Below are positions 25,201 to 37,200 of a stretch of 64,000 nucleotides of DNA, piece after piece; positions within the stretch are counted from its first letter, which is position 1, and the number at the start of each line of letters is the position of its first letter. The stretch spans positions 6,656,215 through 6,720,214 of the forward strand of contig JAJHZJ010000009.1 in NCBI GenBank assembly GCA_023548195.1, given 5' to 3'. A program made the translations under genes and the position numbers. The DNA is from Bettongia penicillata ogilbyi. Its lineage: Eukaryota > Chordata > Mammalia > Diprotodontia > Potoroidae. The notes beneath the pieces were generated by a model. The model was not told the DNA's origin. It worked only from the letters and a program-made list of their open reading frames with translations, and ran no database searches.

Positions 25201-28200
25201 CAGCTAATAAATGCCTTAAGTGAGATTCAAATCCAGGCTTTCCAGACTCCAGGTCCAGTGCTCTGTCCATTAAACCATCCCACTTCCCTTTGTTGCATCT
25301 CACATATCTAATTATTTGTCATATCCTGATAATTTCCTTCAGATGTATTTCTTCAGGATATCTTATCTTCATAACTTTATTTATACTTCTCAAATATTTT
25401 ATAATTTCTACATTTCCCTTTTTTCCATCCTCTCAGAAAACCCCAAATGAAAAAATTTTATTGCAGGGAATATATTTTCTTTCAAATTTTAATATTATTT
25501 TAGTGGGTACTTCTATCACTTATCATGCCTGGGTCTAGTTGTTCCCCCCCACCCAAAATGAAAGTTATTTTGAGATTGAGTGATAAAATCTCATCTTTCA
25601 AGGTGTTGAAGTGTTTTCTAAAGCAAAACAAAAGAGGTTAGCATTCACCTACTTTTTCTGTGTTTCTCCTGCTTTGACTCGTATCTGCTTTATCATTAAC
25701 TGTGGATGGTGTGGTCCAGTGGCCCAGGGAATTATTGTGTGGAAGGTATCCCACACATTTGCCCACATTGCAGTCTTTTTCCATGTGAAGTTGATCACTG
25801 TAAGCTCTCCAATATCCAAATCCAGTGTGATGAGGAAAGAGTAGGTTTTATTGCCTGTGATTTCTTCAACCCTACAGGTACATAAAAGAAAGGCAGGTAT
25901 AATCAAGTTATTTGTAAACAACATGAACTCTCTAGAAATTTTTATTTTTTTATGTTTTACTATCTGACAAATGCTACCATTCTATAGCTCTCATTTTGTA
26001 AGGCAAGAAATCCCAAGGCTATTTCCTCTGAGATTCTATACCTGCGAGTGGACATGGTCAGAATAGCTTAGCTTCTCATTGGAGTGGTTAACTGAGTGCA
26101 AGAGAATACAACATACTTTTCCACTCTATACTTTTTTTTATAATAAAATGGTCTATTTCCCACCATCTTCCTCTTTCTATCCTGTACAATCTAATTGTTG
26201 GGGGATGGGGAGAAGAGGGTATGTTTTGTCTTTTTTGATTCTGACCTGTGACTTCATTGGTGGAAGGACCTCTCCTTTTGGAAACTCCTTCCTTTAATAC
26301 AGGTTAACAATTCATCTTTAATTTATAGCTTAGAGAGTTGCTTGGGCACTGAGCTGTTAAATATCATTGTATTTTATGAATTGTTTCTAGACTAACACTT
26401 GAAAGGAAAGTTACCAATCCTGACATTTCTCATTGTTATCCAATGGAAATGCATCTCATACTCACAAAGTGATGGGAAGGTTGTGAGTGTCCTGTTTAGT
26501 CCCAATTAGAGTCATGGTGAAGGTTGGCTCTATGGGTTTCTCGGTTTGTGTGACGAGTTGGATCTTGAACTGGTAATGGTAAACTAGAAAGAAAATAATA
26601 CTATGGTCAGCATAGCACTGGTAGCAGGTGTTCAAAACAGTGAGTGGAAGATTTGCCTAAGCAGCACCTGCACTTCCGGGTAGGAGAAGCATGAAGAAGG
26701 CAGAACAGCATGATACGGGGGAAAGTATGCTGACTCTGGTCTGGAGTCAGAGGACTTGTGTTTGCAGCTTCCCTGTAATGCTTACCGCTAGTGTGATGTT
26801 GAACAAGTAAGTTGCTTCAATTTCTGGACTTCAGTTTTCTCATCTGTAAAATGGGGAATAGACCAATGTCCTCTGAGGTTCCCTCTAATTCTAGGTCTGT
26901 GATCCCAAGAAGACCCCTCTTCAGTGGAGGTCTTATATAATTTCATAAGGTTAAGCCCTGAAATATTTGCTTGAATTTAAATTAACATTACTCCTCGATG
27001 TAAAATGAATTCCAGAATTGGATGACTGATATGCCAGGAAATATATACAATCTGGAGCTCTATGTTTTGAGGCTTTTTCTTTTAAATGGGATCTGTGGGG
27101 GTCCATCCCTGTCAATTCCTCAATATTAGTAATATGGTTTAAATTATGAAACAGAGGTCTAAATGTAAACTCTTAGGATGACACACTCATCAGTGATGTG
27201 CTGAATTTTCTTTGTTGGCTATTTTAAAGCACAGATATTCTTTTACTCAAGGCAACTAGGTGGCATAGTAGATGAAGTGCCGGGCCTGGAGACAAGAAGA
27301 CTCGTCTTCCTGTATTCAAATTTGACCACAAACACTAGCTGTGTGACCCTAGGCAAATCACGTAGCCCTGTTTGCCTCAGTTTCCTCATTTGTCAAATCG
27401 GCTGGAGCATGAAATGGCAAACTCCAGCCAAGAAAACCTCAAATGGGGTCATGAAGAGTTGGATACAACTGAAATGATTGATTAACAATCAAAGGTTATT
27501 TACTAAAGATTTTTTTAAATATTAAGTGAATATAAAACAAAAACATTAAAAGAAATTAGGGAAACTGAGTGCTCCTATATTTCTAGCTAGTAAACGTTCT
27601 GTGTTTTATTAAATCAGGAATGGACTTCATTCTGAGACATTCTTCATTTGTGATCTATACAACAAATTCCAATGGCTCCTTGTCACCTCTAGGAACAAAT
27701 ATAAAGTCTCCCTTTGTTTGAACTGAGTTTTGAAGGAAAGTAGGAAGTCCAACTCTTAGATTCTCAGCTCAAAGGGAGCTCTAAGTCCTCTAAGTTGGTT
27801 GGCCCATATACTTACATGTATGTTTTCAGTGAAATGTGATAATATTAGACTTACTCAGCCTATACTAAAATGACAATATAGATAAAGGGCTTGCAGAATG
27901 GCGCCAGGAGAAAGTGTTGGTAAAGGGATACTGTCAGATACACAACTCATTTCTGGGCAGCTGCAGAAAAGATTCACATTTTGGGAATAGTACAGAACTT
28001 GGGAGCTTGTCCCATAAGGTGGAGTGTGCCCACACCTGAAGCAGTTCCTTTCCCATCTGGAAGCATAGTGAGCAACAAGAATGTGCTGGTTAAAAATAAC
28101 CTGGCCCTTCTCTAGCCCAAAGGAGACTATAGTAGAGTGGTGGTGCTTGGATCCATCCCATTGCGAACACCTTTTGTTGTTCAGGGTCTTTTCTTCCCGG

Positions 28201-31200
28201 GCTGAGTAGAATTCCAAGGGGGGTTGTGTTTGTGTGCATTTGTTTGAGGCTGGAAGTATTTGGAGAATGGTCATTGAGATAGTGACTTCAAGAGTGGCAG
28301 CTGCTGCTGAAAGTTCACTTAACTTGGTCTGTAAGTCTATGTCTGAAAATATGTTCTGATGCCCCATCTTGGATCTGGGAGATTACCAGGGATTACTTTA
28401 TTAATGTAACCTGGGTATGACTGGGCATGCCCAGTCTGCCTAACATGAGGGGCCTTTGGAGCATGTCCAGATTCCCTGACATGGAAACCTTGTTGTCTCC
28501 TAACACTTGAGTGAGGGTAGCCTCCTTTAAATGTCTGCCTTCATTTTTAAAACTGAGAGACTGAGCTGGTTGCTCCCTCCTTTCTGAATCACTCTCTTCA
28601 GTCATTCTTACGTGCTTTGTGTAGAGAGTGAAGAAAACAGATCACTCACAGCATGGATTCCATGAACTGCATTGATGAGAAGGGAAGGTCTTTGCTCCCC
28701 CTTTTCCCTCTTTTACTCTGTCTCTAAGAAATTGGCCTTGGTTCTGTGCTGACTTGGGTTTCAAGTGCTGTAGGCAATACATATCATACTGGGAGTGTGA
28801 GCTATCCCTCCCACTTCCTAATCACGGGTGTACCCAGGAATCAGTCCTTGGCTCCTGTATTCTTTTATGAGAGGCACAGTTGATAGAGCACAGGGCTTGG
28901 AGCCAGGATTGCAGGTGAGATAATACAACCAGGTACCCTGGAATGGAAGCCCTGAGAAGTCAGGGTGTCTGGGACTTGAGTAGGTTGTTTGACCTAAGCT
29001 GTAAACTTAATTCCTTTCCCCTTCCTGGAGACAGGTGGTACAAAGCAGGAGAAGGAGTATACTTCCCATGGGTTGGGGCAGTAAATTTGTATATTTGTGA
29101 ATATACCTTCTAAAATAAACATTTCTATGTAAAAAACTAATTTGACTGTTAGTTGCCACTAGAGCTGGGGTTCAGGAAACCACCTGTATACTTAAGGGAA
29201 CACTCATATGGGGCTGGAGCCAATGGTAGGAGAGCTTAAGGGCGTGAGAGAACCCCTCGGGGAGGGGTGAAGTAGAACTGGCCTTAAGGCAGTGAGGTCC
29301 AGAGTGGACACTGAAAAACTGAATGGACTTTTGCAGTCTTCCTTTTATAGCTGCATTCAACATTGTGAAACCTCCTTAAAATTTTTTTCTCTGGTTTTTC
29401 AGATGTCATTTTACCCTGTTTCTTGTCACTGGTTGCTCCTTTGCCATTCCTTTCACTGTCTTTTCTTCCTCCCCCCATGTCCTAAGTATGGGTGTATCCC
29501 AGGGGTCAGTCCTTGGCTCTTCCTTCTTTTTTCTGAGAGGCAGAGTGGACGGAGTGGACTTGGAGTCAGGAAGACCAGAGTCGAAATCTCACTTCATACT
29601 CTGAGATCCTTGGCAAACAACTTACTTTTACTTCAGTTTCCTTATCTGTAAAAATGGGCATAGGCATAGCACCTTCCTCGCAGGGTCATTTTGAGGATAA
29701 AGTGAGATATTTGTAAAGTGCTTTACAAACCTTCAAACACTTCATAAATTCTAGCTCATTATTAATTAGCTAACGGTTTTATATGTATTTATCTTCTCGG
29801 TTAGATAAATTTCTATAGTGTGCTAGTCAGGGAGCATATTATGGTGGAAAGAGCATTGGATTTGAAGTCAGAGGACTTGGGTTCTAATTCTGGCTCTGTC
29901 TGTGAATTGTGTGACGTTGGATGAGCTTTATGTCTCCTCTGGACGTCAATTCCTCATTTGAAAAATGAGGGGGTCGAACTAAGTGGCTTCAAAGATCTCT
30001 TCCAGCTCTAAATCTATGATCCTATTATTCCTTGAGAAGAGAAATTGTTCCTTAAACTACTTAGTAACCAGTCAAGTCAATCATTTGTTAAGCATTTACT
30101 ACGTGCCAAGCACTGGGATAAAAGAAAAATCCAAAATAGTTCCTACCCTCAAGCAGTTTGCATTCTAATGAAAGAGAAAATAAGTCCATGGAGAAGTATG
30201 TACAGTATACACAGAGAGTCGACATTTGTGGTTCTTTCTGTATTTCTCAGGGTACCTAGTATTGCATCAGACCCATGAAAGGAAGTCAGCAAGTAGCTGT
30301 TGGTCGATGGATCTACGTTACTAATGCGGAGAGGTCATGTCTTCATCCACCATGGTTATTCTACTTATAAATAGCAATGTGGGGAGAAGCATCTTTTTCT
30401 GTTTTCAAAGGACAGAATATATGTAGAAGTAATTAAATAACAAATGTTTCTATTTTCAATCTTGGTTTGTTGGCCTGGGTAAGTACTAAAAGTGGCTTCC
30501 TCTAGTAGTATCCCAGAGTTCTCTGTGATAAAAGTGCTTTATAATACTAACCAAGTAAAAATACATTCTTCTGCAACCTTACTGTAACATCCTCTGCCCA
30601 CTGAATGTCTGCTTCCTAAGAGTGGATGAATGTTTAATGCTACTGTGCAGGAGATCTTTTTCTTCCTTCCTTCTGTAACAGCAAGCACAAGAACATAGAA
30701 AGAAAACCAAACAGTGACTACTCTTGGAGAACAACTTTTTATATTTTTGGGGTGGTGGTGATGGGAAGGAGGGAGGGAGACACAGGTGGTCAAAGGTACC
30801 AAAATGGAGTTACTCCTGAAGGTCTGTGGGAAATGAGATGCACATGGACTTCTGTTACATACCAAATATGTTTATATGGAAAGTGTATAAATAAAAAAAG
30901 CAGTGAAGCTACACCTTATGAGGTATGTTTTTGAAAAAAAAAATATGTGCATATTGAATTTTTTTTAGGTTAAGTCCAATTTTAGTTGGAATGGGGCATC
31001 TCATTATTTAGAGAAACCTAGTAATGAACACTTTCTTTAGTGTGTGAAAAATCCCTTTACAATGAGAATTATCTATTTTGTAAATTCAGTTTTGTATTTT
31101 TTTCTTGTTTGTGAGTCACACTTGTGGTAAGTGAATTTTTTTTTGGTTGCTCTAAACAGTCTATCTTAACGAATAAGAAAAATCATGTCTGTGTGACCTT

Positions 31201-34200
31201 TGTCATTACTTTGCCTTACATTTACTAGAGAATTTAAAAAAAAAATGTGTCAGGATAAGTGCTTTTTTCATCCCAGGAATGAGAACATGATATCCTTCTC
31301 AGCTCTAGAGAGGTTATTTTGAGTACTAAAAATGAGAAACATAAAATGGCCCATCAAACCTAGATGAAACAAAGCATACTTTGTCTAAAGCACAGAAGTT
31401 AAACTGCTTTAAGATCTAGCTCACTGGGGAACCATCCAGGAGCATAGGAGACCCTACACAGGTACCGGTGCCCTTCTGCCCGCTTGAGGGAGGCAGAGGT
31501 GACAAAAGAGATCAAGTAATTATTTAGAAGGCAGCCAAATGTTCTCACTAGGTTATGGGGTTTATGAAAAGAGAATATTTAGTTTCCCTTAGTGTTTCCT
31601 CACCTCTGGCTGTCTCTCAGAGAGAGACTCAGAATCATCAGATAGGGGCTTTAGGTTTTGATAAAACTCTCTTTCAGACATTTAAAAGGGATCTTTGTTC
31701 AGCATATTGAATTCCTCTCATGAAAATGGCAGGCAAGAGATCTTATTCCTTGCCTGGAGCTGGCATTTTCTTGAAATAAAGGAGACTCATTCCTGGAACT
31801 GAAATGCCTCTGGCCACAAAGTGAAATTTTAGATCATGGGAATGAGAGAACTATGGATTATGGTGACCAAGGCATTTCCAGATAGTCCAGTCTTGGCAAA
31901 CACCAAATGGATGCAGAGTCAGAGCTCTGAATGAAAATGAGTTTGTGTTCATGTAATCTGTGGGTGATCCAAGGTGGAATTAATTTAAAACAGGTTTCTA
32001 TGAAGAAGAAATCAGAGGAGTTACAGGCAAGAAAGTATTTTTTTTAGCCTACACAATCCAGTTTACAGTAATTAACTTACTTACCTGGAATGCAAATGTC
32101 ATGAGAATTGTAAAGTCTAATCTGGGTCTAGAGGAAGGCAAAGCTTTTTCTGTGTATGTATAGAGACTAAGAGGATGTCTAGTGAGTCTGCTGACTGACA
32201 TCCTCCCCCAGGGTCTTTACTGACTGGTGGCCACACTGGTTTTTTATCCTTCTTGGGTATATATGATAACTAATCTCTGCTATTAACCAAAGAGAGCACA
32301 AAGGGGTTTCTTCAGAGCTTTCAAGCCTGAGATGACCACAAATATGACCCTGAAGCATCATTTTACAGGAATCATCTAAGTTCATGGAGATTACACTGGC
32401 TCTATAAATTTCTCTAGGGTCGCAAGAGCCTGGATTTCTCCAGTGTTGCTCCCTCAAGCCTGCAGGCATTTTTAGATTCATCTCCAAGTCTTTTTCTGGG
32501 CCCATGGTAGACTCTTCCTAAAATTAGGATTTCATTATTTTTATGGGGAACAGATAGGTAGTGACAAAAATGGTATCAGAAGAGACCCATGGCAGTGGAA
32601 AAGGGTGCATGGAAAAACACTAAACCTAGAATCACAGGACTTGAATTCAGCCACTTACTGTCTGTATGACTGGGCAGGTACTTAACCTCACAGTCCTTCA
32701 GTTTTGTCATCTGAGGGGATGGCCTAAATTAAGATTCCTTCTATCTCTATAATCCTATTAAATATCTTTGAACATGTAAGGCCATTTGCTTTTTTTCCCT
32801 ACTCTAAGTTTTTGATAGTATGCCTCTTTTTTTCTCTAAACACCTTCAAAAAGATTTGCCTCAATAGACCCAGATGGCCTTCTTTCTCTGAAAGATACTT
32901 GAAGCTATCCAAAGGCAAAATGAGCTGCCTCAGGAGATAATGGGAAACAAATTGGGTGCTTCTACATATTTAGACCCTTAGTCACTGCATAAGTTGATGT
33001 GACTTTTCTTCACTGTGGTGGAGTCATATTAGCCATTGCCCTTCATAGTATCTCAAATTCTTAAAAGTAGAAAATAATTTAAAAGGCCATCTAGTCCAAC
33101 CAGTACCTGAAGTCATCAAGATAATAAGCATATATTAAACACATACTATGTAGCAGGCATTGCGCTTAGTTGTACTGATATAAAGAAAGTTAAAAAAAAG
33201 GGTCCTTTTTCTCAAGGAGCTCACAGTATGACTGAATACAATAGGCAAACAACTATTTACAAACAAGATAAAGAGATAGAATTAGTTAGAGATCATCTCT
33301 GGAGGAAGGCACTTAGATTAAGGAGGACCCTCTTGTAGAAGTGGGACTTTAGCTAAGACTTGGAGGAGGCCAGGGAAGCCAGGAGGTGGAGAAATAATCC
33401 CCTCTGATATTCCTTACAAGCCTTTGCTTAAGAGCTCAAGTGAAGGCAACCCTGTCCATTCTACTTTTTTAGCTTTAATTATTTGGAGAGCAACTAGGTG
33501 GCACAGTAGATAAAATGCTGGTCCATGGATTCAGGAATACTCATCTTCCTGAGTTCAAATCTAGCCTCAGACATTTAATAGCTGTGTGACCCCGAGCAAG
33601 TCACTTCACCCTGTTTGCCTTAGTTTCCTCATCTGTAAAATGAGCTGGAGAAGGAAATGGCAAACCATTCTAGTATCTCCACCAAGAAAATCCCGAATGG
33701 GATCACAGAGAGTTGGACACGACTGAAAAATGACTTAATAACAAACATTTTAGGAAGTTTTCCTTTTGTCAGTCTACAAGCATATATTAAACATCTACTA
33801 CATCAGGTGCTGTGCTAAATTCAGGGGAAACAAAAAAGATTGAACAAAAACGAACTGGTTCCTGCTCTCAAGGAACTCAGGATGTGCAAGGGGAGACAAG
33901 ATCAAGCAACCAGCTGAAATCTGTCTCTTTGTAAATTCTAGCCATTAACTCCTGGGTTTTGCCCTCTGGGACCAAACAGGATAAGTCTACTTCCTCTCCA
34001 ACATAAAGCTCTTCAAATATATAAAGACACATGTCGTAGTTCTCCCAGGTATTTTTTCCTGTAGGCTTTAAAAAAATCCTCATTTTACATCAACTAGAGG
34101 GCCTTTATTGTCCAAGTTGCCTTCCTCTGGACATGCCCTAGATTATCAATGTTTTTCCTAAAATTTTTTCCTCCAATACTCCATATATGTGATCTGATCA

Positions 34201-37200
34201 ACATAGACTACAGTGAGACTCTCACTTCCTTTTCCTGTTGGCTATGTTTCTGTTTAAAGTAGGCTAAGATGGCTTTGGCTCTGTTGGCTGCCATAGTGTG
34301 CTGTTGATTTATGACATACTTATAATCCACTAAATCCCCAAAACTTTTCTAGGGAGAATGCCATTTACTGATACCCCATGCATTTTGTACTTATAAAGCT
34401 GATTTAGTCTTATAAACAACCATTCAAGAATCAGACTAAGGGAAGATTTTAGGAAGATGGTGGAGCAGGTTAGAAAATTTTTAGCTATCCAGATTTCCCA
34501 ACAAACAAGGCAGAATAGTTCCTCAGGGTGAACATAGAGTGGTAAAAATAAACGAGAGTTGGTGCAGAACAGTGGTCGAGCTAGGACAACCATGACTGAC
34601 GTTTGGTCCCTGTGTCCCAAGGTAGTTCCACCGAAACAGTAAGTAGTGAGTCCCGCCCTGGGAATTTTAATTTCCAGGACAGTGTGGGGAGTTGGGTGTC
34701 TGAGCAGGGAAAGATTGAGGGAACCTCTGCTAATAAGGGATGCCAGGCCCAGCTGTGCTGCTGAGACATGGTCCTGGGTGAGAAGGAAACAGCAAATGCC
34801 CAGTAAGTGCAGAAGGAGTTGGGCAGGACACCACTGGCTGTGGGCACTCAGAGGAGGGGGACTTCTTGGTTTTGGTTCTAGAGGGGGAAACCAAAGGAGG
34901 ATCTGAGGCCAGAGACACCATCCCTCATTATCCAGGACTAGAGGTGATAATAATGATTTTAAAAAATGAGCAGCCAAAGGAGAAAGAACCCAACTGTTAC
35001 TATGGGAATGGGGGAGACCAGGGTTCATCTTCAGAGGAGGATAGTGAAACAATATAAAACTTCCTCTACCCCCAAAGAATATGTCAAATGTTCACCTGCC
35101 CAAAAAGAAATTGTAGAGAACTTTCAAAGAACTTAAAAATCAAATGAGATAAATGGAGGAAAAAATTTAAAAAAAGAACAATCCAAGAAAAACAGGAAGA
35201 TTATGAAAAGAAAGTCATGGGAAAAGGAGATCTAGAATCTTAAGGAAAAAAAGTGACTTCTTGAAAATTAGAATTGGGCTTGGGGAAGCCAGTGAAGTTA
35301 TAACAAAACAAGAAATAATAAAACAAAATATAAAGAATGAAAAAATAGAAGAGAATTTGAAACATCTCATAACAAAAAGAGCTAATTAGGAAAGCAGATC
35401 AAGAAAACATAAGAATAATCAGACTACCTGAAAACTATGCTCAAAAAAAGAATCTTGATACAATAATACAAGAAATAATTAAAGAAAATTGTTAGAACAA
35501 GAGGGGAAAGTAGAAATTGAAAAAAATCCACTGATTACCAACTGAAAGTGATCCTATAAGGAAAACTTACAGGAATGTCATAGTTAAATTCCCAAACCCC
35601 CAGCTGAAGGAGAAAATATTACAAGAAACAAGCAAAACAATTCAAATATAGCAGAGCCACAACTAGAATCACACAAGACCTTGCAGCAGAAACACTAAAA
35701 GACCACAGGTCTTGGAACACTACATATCAAAGAGCAAAAGCACTGGGATTGCAGCTGAAAATATCCTACCCAGCAAAGTTAAACACAATCCTGAATGGAA
35801 AAGAAAAGGATATTCAATAAATTGCCAGACTTTCAGGATTTTCTTGCAAAAAAGCCTAAATTTAATAGGAAATTTGACATATAAGATCCAAGAAAAATAT
35901 AAGGTTCACATCAAAGATAAATTACAAAGGACTCAATAATGGATAGACTATTTACTTTTTATACGAGGAAATATAAAACGTGTCTAAGATTGTTATAAGT
36001 AATTGGGTAGTAAAAGAAGGATTGGACTAGAACTGAGTATGATAATGTGATTCTAAAAAGTAAAACCATTTAGGTAGAGGTAAAAAGACTAATTATCTTT
36101 TATATATGAGATACAAAGGGAAGAACTGACACAGAGGAGTTAGATGGGGGAGGAGGGCTGGCAATTCTGGAATCGTAATCTCATTGGAAATGGGCTAAAG
36201 AGAGAATGATATATATTTATCTAGAAAGGTATAAAAGTCTCCTAAATTTAGAAAGAAAGAAAAGGCTAAGGGGATAGGGAGCAGTGAGAGGATAAGGAAG
36301 ATATTTTTAGAGGGAACCCTATTCACATTAGATCTGGGTTAAAGAGAACAATATATACACTTAGAATGGAATAAAAGTGTTCTAAATTTATAAAGAAATA
36401 AGAGGGCGAAGGAATAGGAAGGCTAAAAAAGTCTTCTAAATTCATATAGAAACAAGGGGAAAGGGTGTGGGGGGAGAGGATACAGAAGAGATCTTTGGGG
36501 GAGGGAATAGGTTAAGTAAAAGGAGGACAAGGTTGTGGGTAGAAATAAAGTAAAGGAGTGAAGAGGTATAGGAAATAAGTAATATAAAGATAAAATAAAG
36601 ATCAAGAGAATTTATTAAGGAAAGAACAGGGGTAGTAGCCATGATCTCAGAGAAAGTTAAAACTAAAATAGATTTAATCAAAAGAGAAAAATAGGGAAAG
36701 CACCATATATCAGCCACATTAATTGATATTGTTCCAGACTATTTAAAATATCTAGACAGTATTTCCTATTACTGTGGTACAGGAAATGATGAATTTGTGG
36801 ACATAGAAAAATATGGAAAGACTTGGGCATATGAAGGAAGAGCTTATCTACCTTCAGAGAAACAGAGGACAAACTAGTATAACATGGTCTTACATAGATG
36901 TATATCTATATATGAATGTATAATATCTATATATGATTTATATGTCTATATATGAATATAATTACAGATATCTAAATATATAGGTTTGCATATAAGTGTA
37001 TATGCATGTGCATATATGTTTGTGTGTATATATATGTATGTGTATATAAATATATCCATACTTAATTGTAGCCTTGGTGGTAGGGGGGAAGAAAATGGGG
37101 AAAAAAGAACAAAGCAAAAAATGCACAACAGAGAACAAAAGAAAACTTACAAGGAGGCAAAGAAAAATTTATTATATGGGCTTTCTTGAAATGGAAATTT

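Noticed and set aside
32179..32505. 108-codon minus-strand ORF
   Set aside because: No recognisable domain, no splice or promoter context; length is compatible with chance.
34330..35052. 240-codon minus-strand ORF, the longest in the window
   Set aside because: It runs antisense through the 5' UTR of the HAL1-like element and past its left boundary. It has no recognised domain, and such ORFs are common on the opposite strand of GC-richer L1 leaders.
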